Assembly: GCA_018822845.1 (NCBI GenBank)
Contig: JAHJJD010000052.1
Location: 1-64,000 of the forward strand
Source of the DNA: Gammaproteobacteria bacterium
GTDB taxonomy: Bacteria; Pseudomonadota; Gammaproteobacteria; Thiotrichales; Thiotrichaceae
Direction: 5' to 3'
DNA length: 64,000 bases
The notes under the pieces are model-generated. The model was not told the origin of the DNA. It did no database searches and saw only the letters and a list, made by a program, of their open reading frames with translations. The translations under genes and the position numbers were made by a program. This document shows, one piece after another, positions 35,616 through 44,616 of the stretch; positions within the stretch are counted from its first letter, which is position 1, and every line of letters starts with the position of its first letter.

Positions 35616-38594
35616 ATGTCACAACCAACACCTTTCATCATTACCCCACCCGCTGACCTGCTGAAAGACCATCCACCTATCAAAGGCATGGCGGAAAGCC
35701 TCAGTTCCGCCTACGCCAGCCATAAGCTGGTTGAAGAAAAACACTTGCAGGCAATGGGGCAAGCCTTGTGGGACGCCCTGCCCAACGGTGCAGCGCTGGA
35801 AGCCGCGAAACAGGCCGCCGGACAACAGGCATTGCCGATCATCATCGAGTCAGATCACGCCGCCATACTCACCCTGCCGTGGGAAACGCTGTATCACCCG
35901 CAGTACGGCTTTCTGGGGCGGGAAACCGGTTTCAGCCTGTCGCGGCGTAACCCGACTATCAAGGTAAGGTTGCCCGATGTGCCATGCGAACCATTGCGTG
36001 TGTTGCTGTTCACCTCGCTACCCGATGACCTGACTGAACTGGAACGGCTGGATGTGGAAGCAGAACAGGCCGCCGTACAGGAAGCCCTGATGAAGCAGGA
36101 ACAAGCGGGCGAAATCGTGCTGGAAATGCCGGATGACGGGCGGCTGGATACCTTCCGAGCCAGTTTGCAACACTTTCAGCCGCATCTGGTTTACCTCAGC
36201 GGGCATGGCAACTTTACCCACGAACACCATAATCAGCAGGCGTATGGCAGCTTCCTGTTTGAAGATGCCATTGGGCGCAAACAGGAAGTTTCTGAAACGG
36301 AACTGACAGCCTGTTTCCAGAATACCCAGGTGCAATTGCTGGTGTTGTCAGCGTGCCTGAGTGCCAAACAGCACCCCAACTACCCGCACAACGGCTTGAG
36401 TGCAGCGTTGTATAAGGCAGGCATTCCCCACGTGATCGGGATGCGCGAATCCGTTTTCGACAAGGCGGGCATCCAGTTTGCCAAAGCCCTGCTGGAAACG
36501 CTGGGAAAACGCACCACGGTGGATGTGGCCTTGCAGCAGGCACGCAACGCCATCACCCAACCTCTCAAGGAGGCAGGTGGCTACAAAGAGAGCAGCAACC
36601 CGATCCGTACCGAAGCCTCGTATGGGCAATGGTGTTTGCCACAACTGTTGAGCCATGACCTGAAGCAGGGTCTGGTGGATTGGGGATTTACCCCGCAACC
36701 CCGTAAACGGGCAGAACTGAAAACCTTGCTGGGGCAGATTTCCGTACCTGAACAGTTCCGGGGTCGGCGGCGTGAACTGCGCCAATGGCAAAACCGTTTA
36801 CGCAGTGAACAAAACAGTCTGCTGATCACCGGTATCGGCGGTATGGGTAAAACTGCCCTCGCCAACAAGTTGTTGCAAGGTTTGCACAAGGACGGCTATC
36901 AGACCTTCAGTTTTTCCCTGCGCCCGGAACATGACTGGCAGAATGTGCTGCTGGATATGGAACTGGCGCTGGCTGAAGACGAAGGTGCGTACAAGAAATA
37001 TGAACTCATCCAGCGCAAAGGTCTGGACGAAGCAGCCCAAGCCAGTTATTTCCTCAAATTCCTGCTGGCGCGTTATGGCGGCAAACTGGCCTTGTTCTTC
37101 GACAACCTGGAATCCGTACAGGACGGGAAATTTCCCCACGCCGTAACCGATCCCACGCTTCAACACTGGCTACAGGCGGCACAACAACTGACCACGCAAG
37201 GCTTGAAGCTGATCCTCACCTCGCGCTGGCGGCTGCCCGACTGGGCGGAGGCGGCACACTACCCGCTGGGCAAACCCGTGTATGGCGATTACGTGGCGAT
37301 GGTGCGTCTTAAAGGCTTGCCGCTGAACGGCGCACGCCTGCAAACCGCTTATGAAACACTGGGCGGTAACTTTCGCGCCCTGGAATTTTTTGCCGAGGCC
37401 ACCCGGCATATGTCAGTCAAGGAAGAACAGGCATTTATCGCAGCCCTGGACAAAGCTGCGGATGACAGCCAGACCGATATGGCGCTGGCCAAAGTGCTGG
37501 AACAACGCCATGCGGGTGAACATGCCTTGTTGCATCGCTTACTGGCTTACCAGACGGCTGTTCCGTTGACGGGGCTGGAAGTGTTGTGGGAAGAACCCTC
37601 ACCCCCCAACCCCCTCTCCCGCCAAGCGGGCGAGGGGGGGCAAGATGATTGGGCGGTGCTGCAACGTTTGCTGGCGGTATCACTGGTGGAACAATTCACC
37701 AACCCCTATAGTGAAGAAACTGAATATCAGCTTGCGCCACTGGTGCGCAGTTGGCTGCTGGCGAATGGTGCGCCTGATCCATCCCTGTCCATGTTGCAAA
37801 CCGCCGCCGAGTTCCTGCTGTGGCAACTGGAAGAACGCCAGAACACCACCTGGGAACACCAACTGTCTACCCATGCCGCGCTGCTGGCTGCCAACCTCAC
37901 CGAACAGGGGCAGCGGCTGGTACTGGACTGGATCATCGGGCCGCTCACTATGGCGGGCATGTACCGCACCCTGCTGGACGACTGGCTGCCCCCGCTCGCC
38001 GAGGCTGACAACCAGCAGATCAAAGGGGAAGCACTCGGACAGATCGGCAAGCAATACCTCCATATTGGTCAATACGACACCGCTCTCGACTTCCTCAAAA
38101 AGTCGCTCGCCATTCAACAGGAAATCGGCGACAAATCCGGCGAAGGCACTACCCTCAACAATATCTCGCAAATCTATGATGCACGCGGCGACTACGACAC
38201 CGCTCTCGACTTCCTCAAAAAGTCGCTCGCCATTCAACAGGAAATCGGCGACAAATCCGGCGAAGGCACTACCCTCAACAATATCTCGCAAATATTCAAG
38301 GCACGCGGCGACTACGACACCGCTCTCGACTTCCTCAAAAAGTCGCTCGCCATTCAACAGGAAATCGGCGACGTGGCGGGTTTGTGCGCCACTTTATTCA
38401 ACATGGGGCATATCCATTTGCAAAATGAAGAAGTCGCAGAAGCCGTGCAAGCATGGGTAACGGTTTACGGCATCGCCAAACAGATCAATCTGGCAAATGT
38501 GCTGCAAGCGTTGGAAAGCTTGGCAGGAAACCTTGGCTTACCCGGCGGGTTGCAAGGCTGGGAAATGCTGGCAAAACAGATGGCCGAAAAATAA
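35616..38594 (+). CDS. CHAT protease - STAND NTPase - TPR protein
   Basis: A 992-residue signalling protein. The N-terminal CHAT (caspase-like) domain (about 70-345) has the catalytic dyad H197 in VYLSGHGNF and C247 in LLVLSACLSAK. A STAND/NB-ARC-like ATPase follows, with Walker A GIGGMGKTALANK at 406-418 and Walker B LALFFDNLE (D496). A winged-helix-like region reaches about residue 740. TPR repeats begin near residue 800, including three 40-residue units whose DNA is nearly identical. The region 659-675 (PSPPNPLSRQAGEGG) is encoded by an inserted palindromic repeat. In known families the TPRs bind a trigger, the NTPase oligomerises and the protease is activated, as in bacterial conflict and cell-death systems. 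An antiphage role here is inferred. Confidence 0.87.
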   Translation: MSQPTPFIITPPADLLKDHPPIKGMAESLSSAYASHKLVEEKHLQAMGQALWDALPNGAALEAAKQAAGQQALPIIIESDHAAILTLPWETLYHPQYGFLGRETGFSLSRRNPTIKVRLPDVPCEPLRVLLFTSLPDDLTELERLDVEAEQAAVQEALMKQEQAGEIVLEMPDDGRLDTFRASLQHFQPHLVYLSGHGNFTHEHHNQQAYGSFLFEDAIGRKQEVSETELTACFQNTQVQLLVLSACLSAKQHPNYPHNGLSAALYKAGIPHVIGMRESVFDKAGIQFAKALLETLGKRTTVDVALQQARNAITQPLKEAGGYKESSNPIRTEASYGQWCLPQLLSHDLKQGLVDWGFTPQPRKRAELKTLLGQISVPEQFRGRRRELRQWQNRLRSEQNSLLITGIGGMGKTALANKLLQGLHKDGYQTFSFSLRPEHDWQNVLLDMELALAEDEGAYKKYELIQRKGLDEAAQASYFLKFLLARYGGKLALFFDNLESVQDGKFPHAVTDPTLQHWLQAAQQLTTQGLKLILTSRWRLPDWAEAAHYPLGKPVYGDYVAMVRLKGLPLNGARLQTAYETLGGNFRALEFFAEATRHMSVKEEQAFIAALDKAADDSQTDMALAKVLEQRHAGEHALLHRLLAYQTAVPLTGLEVLWEEPSPPNPLSRQAGEGGQDDWAVLQRLLAVSLVEQFTNPYSEETEYQLAPLVRSWLLANGAPDPSLSMLQTAAEFLLWQLEERQNTTWEHQLSTHAALLAANLTEQGQRLVLDWIIGPLTMAGMYRTLLDDWLPPLAEADNQQIKGEALGQIGKQYLHIGQYDTALDFLKKSLAIQQEIGDKSGEGTTLNNISQIYDARGDYDTALDFLKKSLAIQQEIGDKSGEGTTLNNISQIFKARGDYDTALDFLKKSLAIQQEIGDVAGLCATLFNMGHIHLQNEEVAEAVQAWVTVYGIAKQINLANVLQALESLAGNLGLPGGLQGWEMLAKQMAEK
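37592..37640. repeat. C/G-rich palindromic repeat inserted in the CHAT-STAND gene
   Basis: The unit ACCCTCACCCCCCAACC... ends with CTCTCCCGCC AAG CGGGCGAGGGG, a hairpin-forming C-run/G-run element. The same type occurs at 38701-38743, 39396-39440 and 41712-41832. It keeps the reading frame and adds about 16 low-complexity residues between the NTPase and the TPR region. Confidence 0.75.
38072..38373 (+). repeat. tandem 120-bp TPR-coding repeats (2.5 copies)
   Basis: Units at 38072-38191 and 38192-38311, and the first 62 bases of a third at 38312-38373, are almost identical at DNA level. Units 1 and 2 are identical over 38101-38160 versus 38221-38280. They encode the TPR sequence YDTALDFLKKSLAIQQEIGD. 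Identity at silent positions implies recent duplication or repeat-number change. Confidence 0.93.
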
Positions 38595-38597
38595 ATC

Positions 38598-38745
38598 CCC
38601 TCTGTCTCCCCATTTTCAAAGGGGAGTACCCTCCAGACAAAGCACGCTATAACTGGAGAGCCTCCCCCTTTGCAAAAGGGGGAACGAGGGGGATTTTCTT
38701 CCTCCCTTCACCCCTTGCGGGGGAAGGGTCGGGGATGGGGGGTAA
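38598..38745. repeat. clustered palindromic repeats between the CHAT-STAND gene and gcvP
   Basis: The 152 bases between the two convergent stops consist mostly of two repeat types. One, about 38598-38699, has outer arms AATCCCCTC / GAGGGGGATT and an internal CCCCCTTTGCAAAAGGGGG hairpin. The other, 38701-38743, has the core TTCACCCCTTGCGGGGGAAGGG. They may act as a bidirectional transcription or RNA-end barrier. Confidence 0.7.
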
Positions 38746-38746
38746 T

Positions 38747-41692
38747 CTACCGATAACTATCCACACTCGGACAAGAACACACCAAATTCCGATCTCCATA
38801 CACATTATCAATCCGGTTCACGGTAGGCCAATACTTCGCCGTCGGGCTAACACCCTGCGGGAACACCGCCTCGGTCTGGCTGTAAGGGCGTTCCCAAGCA
38901 TTCACCAAATCATCCAGCGTATGCGGCGCATTCACCAGCGGATTATTGTCCGCAGGCCACACGCCCTCCTGCACCTTGCGAATCTCTTCCCGAATCGCAA
39001 TCATCGCATCGCAAAAACGGTCAAGCTCCTCTTTCGGCTCGGATTCGGTCGGCTCGATCATCAGCGTACCCGCCACAGGAAACGACATGGTAGGCGCGTG
39101 AAAACCGTAATCCATCAAACGCTTGGCGATGTCCGACTCATCCACACCCGACTCGGCCTTGATGGGACGAATGTCGAGAATACACTCATGCGCCACCCGC
39201 CCGTTCGCCCCCCGGAACAGCACCGGATAATGCCCGGACAAACGCTGCATGATGTAATTGGCGTTCAAAATCGCCATCTCGGTCGCACGTTTCAAGCCTT
39301 CCGCGCCCATCAGCTTGATGTAAGCCCACGAAATCGGCAGGATCGCCCCACTCCCATAAGGAGCCGCCGACACCGCGCCAGTGCCATCCATCTTTAGCCC
39401 CTCCCCCCCTGCGGGGGAGGGGTTGGGGTGGGGGGGTTCTTCCACATGCCCCGGCAAAAACGGAGCCAAATGCGCCTTCACCCCAATCGGCCCCATGCCA
39501 GGGCCACCGCCACCGTGTGGAATCGCAAAGGTCTTGTGCAGGTTCAAATGCGACACATCCGAACCCATTTTACCCGGTTTGGAAATGCCCACCTGCGCAT
39601 TCATGTTCGCGCCATCCATGTACACCTGCCCGCCGAACTGATGCACGATCTCGCAGATTTCCACAATATCCTGCTCGAAAACGCCGTGGGTAGACGGGTA
39701 AGTCACCATCAAACACGATAGCTTGTCAGCGTGCTTTTCCGCTTTCGCACGCAAATCGGCCACATCCACGTTGCCGTTCTTGTCGCACTCGACCACCACC
39801 ACCTTCAGGTTCACCATCGCCGCTGATGCCGGGTTGGTACCATGTGCGGAACTGGGGATCAAACACACATCGCGATGCCCCTGCCCAATGCTCGCCTGAT
39901 AACGGCGGATCGCCACCAGACCGGCGTATTCCCCCTGCGCCCCCGAATTCGGCTGCATCGAAATCGCATCATAGCCAGTCACTTCGATCAGCCAGTCTTC
40001 CAGCTCCTTGATCATGGCGCGATAGCCCACGGTCTGTTCACTCGGCGCAAACGGATGGATGTCTGCAAATTCAGGCCAGGTCACCGGAATCATTTCCGCC
40101 GTCGCATTCAGCTTCATGGTGCACGAACCCAGCGGAATCATGCCGTGCGTCAGTGAGAAATCCTTGTTTTCCAGCCGCTTGAGGTAGCGCAGCATTTCGG
40201 ATTCGGAATGGTGGGTGTTGAACACCGGATGAGTCAGGAAATCACTGCTGCGTTTGTAACCGGACGGGATACCGCCGAAACCTTCTGCCACAACTGCGGC
40301 ATCCAGCGCAGCCACATCCAGCCCATGACCCGCACCCAACAACACATCGAACAATTCGGCAATATCCGCCCCGGTTTTACGCTCATCAATGCTGATACCG
40401 ATATTGCCGTCAGGGAAATGACGGAAGTTGAGGTGGAATCCCTCTTCTGTAGGAGCTTGCCCTGCAAGCGATTCCCCCGACGAAGAATCGCCAGCACGGC
40501 TGGCTCCTACAGGGGAAGCAATCGTCAGGGTGTCGAACCAGGTATCGTTGACCAGCTCCACACCTTTCTGCTGCAAACCCTTCGCCAGGATATTGGTCAA
40601 CCGATGAATCCGCCCGGCAATCTTCTTCAAGCCCTCCGGCCCGTGATACACCGCATAGAACCCTGCCATATTCGCCAGCAACGCCTGCGCGGTACAAATA
40701 TTGGAAGTCGCCTTTTCACGACGGATATGCTGTTCACGGGTCTGCATCGCCATACGCAACGCCTGTTTGCCGTGGCTGTCGATGGAAACCCCGATCACGC
40801 GCCCCGGCATGGTGCGCTTGAACACATCCTTGGTAGCAAAGAAAGCCGCATGTGGCCCGCCGAAACCCATCGGCACACCGAAACGTTGCGAGTTGCCAAC
40901 GACAACATCCGCACCCATTTCACCCGGTGCTTTCAACATCACCAAGGCCATCAGGTCGGAAGCCACGCACACCAGCGCTTTCTGCTCATGTGCCTGCCTG
41001 ATCAGCGCCTCAACGTCACCGACTGCGCCAGTTGTACCTGGGTATTGCAGCAATACCCCAAACACTTCGTGCTGCGCCAGCTCGCTGTACGGGTTGCCGA
41101 TAACCAGCTCGAAACCAAAATACCCGGCACGGGTTTTCAGCACGTCGATGGTCTGCGGATGCACATCATCGGCCACAAAGAATTTATCCGTTTTCAAACG
41201 GTTGGAGCGCTTACATAAAGTCATTGCTTCCGCCGCTGCGGTGGCTTCGTCCAGCAACGAAGCGTTGGCAATGTCCATGCCGGTCAGGTCAGTGACCATC
41301 TGCTGGTAATTGAGCAAGCCTTCCAGACGCCCCTGGGAAATTTCCGGCTGATACGGCGTATAAGCAGTGTACCAGCCCGGATTTTCCAGCACGTTACGCA
41401 GAATGACTGGCGGCACGATGGTGTCGTAATACCCCGTGCCGATGTACGACTTGTTCACCTTGTTTTGCTGCGCCAGTCCCTTCAGGTAGGCCAGCACTTC
41501 AGTTTCAGTGCGGCTACTCTCCATTGCCAGCGGCGCGTTCAGCAGGATGCTGGCGGGAACCGTGCTGTTGATCAGCGCATCCAGTGAGTCCGCGCCCACG
41601 GTTTGCAGCATTTCCGCTGTATCCGCGTCGGAAGGCCCGATGTGGCGGGCGATAAAATCGTCGTGTTGTTCAAGTTCGTACAAGCTTGTCAT
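38747..41692 (-). CDS. gcvP: glycine dehydrogenase (decarboxylating), glycine cleavage P protein
   Basis: A 981-residue PLP enzyme that decarboxylates glycine and passes the aminomethyl group to GcvH. The N-terminal signature is [17 protein letters not shown]. The PLP lysine lies in [21 protein letters not shown]. The C-terminal half includes [15 protein letters not shown] and [16 protein letters not shown]. It is somewhat longer than usual because palindromic repeats are inserted in frame at residues about 394-415 (40447-40512) and about 751-766 (39396-39440). Both fall in loops between conserved blocks, so activity is probably kept. It is the last gene of gcvT-gcvH-gcvP, behind a glycine riboswitch. 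Confidence 0.97.
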   Translation of the reverse strand: MTSLYELEQHDDFIARHIGPSDADTAEMLQTVGADSLDALINSTVPASILLNAPLAMESSRTETEVLAYLKGLAQQNKVNKSYIGTGYYDTIVPPVILRNVLENPGWYTAYTPYQPEISQGRLEGLLNYQQMVTDLTGMDIANASLLDEATAAAEAMTLCKRSNRLKTDKFFVADDVHPQTIDVLKTRAGYFGFELVIGNPYSELAQHEVFGVLLQYPGTTGAVGDVEALIRQAHEQKALVCVASDLMALVMLKAPGEMGADVVVGNSQRFGVPMGFGGPHAAFFATKDVFKRTMPGRVIGVSIDSHGKQALRMAMQTREQHIRREKATSNICTAQALLANMAGFYAVYHGPEGLKKIAGRIHRLTNILAKGLQQKGVELVNDTWFDTLTIASPVGASRAGDSSSGESLAGQAPTEEGFHLNFRHFPDGNIGISIDERKTGADIAELFDVLLGAGHGLDVAALDAAVVAEGFGGIPSGYKRSSDFLTHPVFNTHHSESEMLRYLKRLENKDFSLTHGMIPLGSCTMKLNATAEMIPVTWPEFADIHPFAPSEQTVGYRAMIKELEDWLIEVTGYDAISMQPNSGAQGEYAGLVAIRRYQASIGQGHRDVCLIPSSAHGTNPASAAMVNLKVVVVECDKNGNVDVADLRAKAEKHADKLSCLMVTYPSTHGVFEQDIVEICEIVHQFGGQVYMDGANMNAQVGISKPGKMGSDVSHLNLHKTFAIPHGGGGPGMGPIGVKAHLAPFLPGHVEEPPHPNPSPAGGEGLKMDGTGAVSAAPYGSGAILPISWAYIKLMGAEGLKRATEMAILNANYIMQRLSGHYPVLFRGANGRVAHECILDIRPIKAESGVDESDIAKRLMDYGFHAPTMSFPVAGTLMIEPTESEPKEELDRFCDAMIAIREEIRKVQEGVWPADNNPLVNAPHTLDDLVNAWERPYSQTEAVFPQGVSPTAKYWPTVNRIDNVYGDRNLVCSCPSVDSYR
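39396..39440. repeat. C/G-rich palindromic repeat inside gcvP
   Basis: AGCCCCTCCCCCCCTGCGGGGGAGGGG and a following TTGGGGTGGGGGGG match the repeat type at 37592 and 41712. Read on the gene strand it encodes [14 protein letters not shown], between the conserved LAPFLPGH and GAVSAAPYG blocks of GcvP. Confidence 0.85.
40447..40512. repeat. REP-like palindromic repeat inside gcvP
   Basis: The outer arms CTGTAGGAGC and GGCTCCTACAG, with an inner GCTTGCCCTGCAAGC hairpin, resemble the TGTAGGAGC-type REP elements of pseudomonads. It stays in frame and encodes about 22 residues ([15 protein letters not shown]...), rich in Ser, Gly and Ala. Confidence 0.85.
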
Positions 41693-41711
41693 TCAGTCGT
41701 TACCTGTTTGT

Positions 41712-41832
41712 ACCCCTCACCCCCCAGCCCCCTCTCCCTCAAGGGGAGAGGGGGAGCAAGAAAAAGGTGTGTGACGGGAATTTGGTCTTAGCCCCTCTCC
41801 CCTTGAGGGAGAGGGGTTGGGGTGAGGGGTTC
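41712..41832. repeat. two inverted copies of the C/G-rich repeat between gcvH and gcvP
   Basis: The left copy at 41712-41755 (CCCCTCACCCCCCAGCC...) and the right copy at 41791-41832 are reverse complements over about 40 bases. Each also holds its own CCCTCAAGGGGAGAGGGG hairpin. The right copy ends 3 bases before the gcvH stop. The RNA could fold into one very long stem between the two coding regions. Confidence 0.85.
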
Positions 41833-41835
41833 TTA

Positions 41836-42225
41836 TTACTCTTCCGCTTCCGCTGCATACGCTTCGGCATCCAGCAGTTCGCCCAGCGCGTCTTCGTCAT
41901 CCACGCGCATGACGAACATCCAGCCGTCGCCATAAGGGTCGGAATTGATCAGTTCCGGCGAATCCTGCACAGCTTCGTTGACTTCAACGATCATGCCCGG
42001 AACCGGTGCATAAATGTCGGAAGCCGCTTTGACAGATTCAGCCACCGCACAACCGTCTTCTGCGCCGTATTCCGCGCCGGGTTCAGGCAGTTCGATGTGA
42101 ACCAGATCGCCCAGCAGCTCCTGTGCGTGGTCGGTGATGCCGACAGTTACAGTACCGTCGCCATTGTCGCGTACCCATTCGTGGGATTTGGTGTATTTCA
42201 GATCGGAAGGGATATTGCTACTCAT
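41836..42225 (-). CDS. gcvH: glycine cleavage system H protein
   Basis: A 129-residue lipoyl carrier that shuttles the aminomethyl intermediate between GcvP, GcvT and the lipoamide dehydrogenase. The lipoylated lysine lies in [17 protein letters not shown]. Other signatures are YTKSHEWVR and the C-terminal [13 protein letters not shown] start at the ATG at 42225, with GGAG 10 bases upstream. It ends in a long acidic tail ([11 protein letters not shown]). The gene sits 22 bases after gcvT and 143 bases before gcvP. Confidence 0.97.
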   Translation of the reverse strand: MSSNIPSDLKYTKSHEWVRDNGDGTVTVGITDHAQELLGDLVHIELPEPGAEYGAEDGCAVAESVKAASDIYAPVPGMIVEVNEAVQDSPELINSDPYGDGWMFVMRVDDEDALGELLDAEAYAAEAEE

Positions 42226-42247
42226 GAGGGTCACTCCAAAAACTTGA

Positions 42248-43327
42248 TTACAAAACAGATTTGCCATTGCGCACGAAGCTGGGCTTCACTACTTTGGCAG
42301 GGTGAAATTTGCCGCGAATATCAACCTCACAGGTGTCGCCACAACTTGCCGGAACCCGCGCCAGCGCAATCGCTACGCCGAGTGTAGGCGAAAAAGTGCC
42401 GCTGGTGGTTTCGCCTTCACCGCCGTTACACACAACTTTCATGTGGCCGCGTAACACGCCTTTGCCTTCCAGTACCAGACCGACGAATTTTTGTTTGATT
42501 CCGGCAGCTTTCAGGGCTTCCAACGCGCTGCGACCGATAAAGTTACGCTCTTCGGGCTGCCAGGCAATTGTCCAGCCAAGGCCGGAAGTCAGGGGGGATG
42601 TGGTTTCGTCCATGTCGGTACCGTAGAGGTTCATCCCCGCTTCCAGACGCAGGGTGTCGCGCGCGCCCAGGCCAATCGGTTTGATGTCGGCAGCCAGCAG
42701 CGCATCCCAGACTTTTTCGGCTTGTCCATTCGGGAACATCATTTCAAAGCCATCTTCGCCGGTATAACCCGTGCGGGCAATAAACCAGTCGTTGACGAAT
42801 GCGCCGTAGAAGGTTTTCAGCGGTTCAACGATAGCAACTTCATCCGCAGGCATAATGCCCAACACTTTCGCACGCGCATTCGGGCCTTGAACGGCAATCA
42901 TGGAAAGGTCGTCACGTTCAGTCAGGGTCGCGTCGAAGCTGGCGATTTGTTGTTGCATCCACGCGATGTCTTTTTCGCGCGTACCGGCATTGACCACGAT
43001 GCGCCACTGGGTATCGGTGATGAAATACACGATCAGGTCGTCGATGACAGTGCCTTCCGGGGTCAACATGCAGCTATACAGCGCCTTGCCGGAGTCTTTC
43101 AGCTTGTCGACATTGTTGGCCAGCAGGTATTGCAGGAAGGCTTTGGAACCAGCGCCTTCGAGGTCAAGGATGACCATGTGCGACACGTCAAACATGCCTG
43201 CGTCGTTGCGCACCTGATGGTGTTCTTGCAGTTGGGAGCCGTAATGGATGGGCATTTCCCAGCCCGCGAAATCGACCATTTTGGCACCGGATTCGAGGTG
43301 CCTGGTGTAGAGAGCAGTACGTTGCAT
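42248..43327 (-). CDS. gcvT: aminomethyltransferase, glycine cleavage T protein
   Basis: A 359-residue tetrahydrofolate-dependent enzyme that releases ammonia and 5,10-methylene-THF from the GcvH intermediate. Signatures are [16 protein letters not shown], the conserved Asp in [19 protein letters not shown] and [18 protein letters not shown] start at the ATG at 43327 ([20 protein letters not shown]), preceded by GGAAG. A slightly longer start at 43354 falls inside the riboswitch terminator and is rejected. It is the first gene of the glycine operon. Confidence 0.96.
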   Translation of the reverse strand: MQRTALYTRHLESGAKMVDFAGWEMPIHYGSQLQEHHQVRNDAGMFDVSHMVILDLEGAGSKAFLQYLLANNVDKLKDSGKALYSCMLTPEGTVIDDLIVYFITDTQWRIVVNAGTREKDIAWMQQQIASFDATLTERDDLSMIAVQGPNARAKVLGIMPADEVAIVEPLKTFYGAFVNDWFIARTGYTGEDGFEMMFPNGQAEKVWDALLAADIKPIGLGARDTLRLEAGMNLYGTDMDETTSPLTSGLGWTIAWQPEERNFIGRSALEALKAAGIKQKFVGLVLEGKGVLRGHMKVVCNGGEGETTSGTFSPTLGVAIALARVPASCGDTCEVDIRGKFHPAKVVKPSFVRNGKSVL

Positions 43328-43354
43328 GGTTGTTCTTCCCAGTATGTTAGGCAT

Positions 43355-43390
43355 AAAAAAAGGGCGGCAGACCGCTTGATCTGCCGCCCC
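43355..43390 (-). terminator. riboswitch expression-platform terminator before gcvT
   Basis: On the gene strand GGGCGGCAGA, loop TCAAGCGG and TCTGCCGCCC are followed by a run of seven T. It starts directly after the closing bases of aptamer 2 and ends 28 bases before the gcvT ATG. Confidence 0.92.
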
Positions 43391-43428
43391 TCTGTCCTGT
43401 TACCTGAGAGATTCCCTTTGAACTTCTG

Positions 43429-43503
43429 CCTTCGACTCCGCTCAGGCATCGAACCCCGTCCCGTTGTACGAAGCCGAAGCCGTTCCCTGAGCGGAGTCGA
43501 AGG
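43429..43503. repeat. palindromic repeat inserted in the glycine riboswitch
   Basis: CCTTCGACTCCGCTCAGG (43429-43446) and its exact reverse complement (43486-43503) enclose a 39-base spacer that contains a smaller GAAGCCGAAGC element. The CTTCGACTCCGCTCAGG sequence looks like a dispersed bacterial repeat and is not part of any glycine aptamer. Confidence 0.85.
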
Positions 43504-43731
43504 GAACAAGGTTACTACCCTTCGGTGAGCGCATCCGCGCTGCTCTCCAGAGTCAGATATAGCACTGCCAGTCCTTTTGCCTGAGCGTTTCCGGGCGGAA
43601 TTGCGCCTTCGGCGGCTGCCACTTGGGCAACTCTCTCCTGCCAGTTTTTACTGAATCGGGCGATTGTAGCGGATGCGGCGCAGCAACAGAAGGGGGCTAC
43701 GATAAACCTTGCCTTTTGTCAGAAGAGATAG

Positions 43732-43753
43732 AAAAAAACCGCTCAAGCGGTTT
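43732..43753 (-). terminator. minus-strand intrinsic terminator between the gcv leader and the mrp/nuo-like operon
   Basis: On the minus strand AAACCGC, loop TTGA and GCGGTTT are followed by a T-run. On the plus strand no T-run follows. It would stop antisense transcription leaving the divergent mrp-type operon before it reaches the gcv leader. Confidence 0.5.
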
Positions 43754-43847
43754 ATCCTCTTGGCGGTGTGTGGAGCTGAAGAATATAATCACATTCTAAT
43801 AGACCTGATCAAAACACAAACGACTCCTGCAACTGAGAGCTAGCAGT

Positions 43848-44363
43848 ATGATAAGTAAAGGTATATCGGGCAAAGGGCGGAATACCGCCATCATGTTTGC
43901 AACGCTGATGCTGTTCTGGCTGATGCTGAACGGCAAACTGGAAGCCGACATCCTCATCGTCGGTGCCCTGGTTGCGCTGGTCATTGCCGTGTTGTATCGC
44001 GATGGCCTGTCTTTCTTCACTGAGTTCCGTTTCACCCCTGCGGCTTTCATCGCCGGTTTTGGCTACTACGGCTACTTTTTCAAGGAGCTGTTCAAATCCA
44101 ATATCAAGCTGGCGGCCATCGTGCTGTCGCCTTCCCTGCCGGTCAAGCCTGCCATCGTCAAGGTACGCACCAAGCTCAAAACCCGCATGGGGCGGCTGAT
44201 GCTGGCCAATTCCATCACCCTGACGCCGGGGACGCTAACGGTGGAGATGGAGGGCGAGTGGCTGTACGTGCACTGGGTACGGATGGAAGCCGACGCTATT
44301 GAGGAAGCCACTGCGCGCATTGTCAGCGGGTTCGAGTCCTATCTTGAGGTGATGTATGGTTGA
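43848..44363 (+). CDS. mrpE: Mrp-type antiporter subunit E (MbhA/MbxA-like)
   Basis: A 171-residue membrane subunit with N-terminal helices at about 15-52 and one at about 62-80. A soluble domain follows with the MrpE signatures SPSLPVKPAIVKVRT, RLMLANSITLTPGTLTVEMEGEWLYVHWV. It is the first gene of a 13-gene operon and overlaps the next by 8 bases. In Mbh/Mbx complexes this subunit belongs to the Na+-translocating membrane module. A typical ribosome site is not obvious. Confidence 0.92.
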   Translation: MISKGISGKGRNTAIMFATLMLFWLMLNGKLEADILIVGALVALVIAVLYRDGLSFFTEFRFTPAAFIAGFGYYGYFFKELFKSNIKLAAIVLSPSLPVKPAIVKVRTKLKTRMGRLMLANSITLTPGTLTVEMEGEWLYVHWVRMEADAIEEATARIVSGFESYLEVMYG

Positions 44364-44616
44364 AATCCTGATCATGCTGGCCGCCGGTCTGGCCGGAGCC
44401 GCATTCCTGCTGGCCTTGGTGCGTTTCATCCGTGGCCCTTCGCGGCTTGACCGGGTGGTGGCGTTTGACGTGCTGACCGTTATTGCCATTACCTTCATCG
44501 TGCTAGCGGCGCTGGTGGAAAACCGGGGAATTTATCTGGATGCGGCGCTGGTCTATGCGCTGTTGTCTTTCCTCGGTGTCATCTCTATTGCCCGTTATCT
44601 GGAGGGGCGTTTCTGA
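44356..44616 (+). CDS. mrpF: Mrp-type antiporter subunit F (MbhB/MbxB-like)
   Basis: 86 residues with three helices and the conserved RFIRGPSRLDRVVAFDVLTV loop of MrpF. It ends SFLGVISIARYLEGRF, as in other MrpF proteins. It overlaps mrpE by 8 bases and mrpG by 1 base, consistent with translational coupling and fixed stoichiometry. Confidence 0.93.
   Translation: MVEILIMLAAGLAGAAFLLALVRFIRGPSRLDRVVAFDVLTVIAITFIVLAALVENRGIYLDAALVYALLSFLGVISIARYLEGRF

Larger units (their letters stand above)
43355..43644 (-). promoter_or_regulatory. tandem glycine riboswitch upstream of gcvT, with a repeat inserted in aptamer 2
   Basis: Read on the gene strand, aptamer 1 (about 43565-43644) has GGAGAGAG, CCGAAGGCGCAA and CGCTCAGGCAAAAGGAC. 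The linker ACTCTGGAGAGC starts aptamer 2 (about 43385-43555), which has ACCGAAGGGTAGTAACC and GGGAATCTCTCAGGTAACAG. This is the usual cooperative two-aptamer layout, which activates gcvTHP in the presence of glycine. It leads straight into the expression-platform terminator at 43355-43390. A palindromic element (43429-43503) interrupts a variable region of aptamer 2. Confidence 0.93.

Noticed and set aside
38072-38373. CRISPR-like array
   Set aside because: The repeats are 120 bp, directly adjoining and translated as TPR motifs; there are no spacers.
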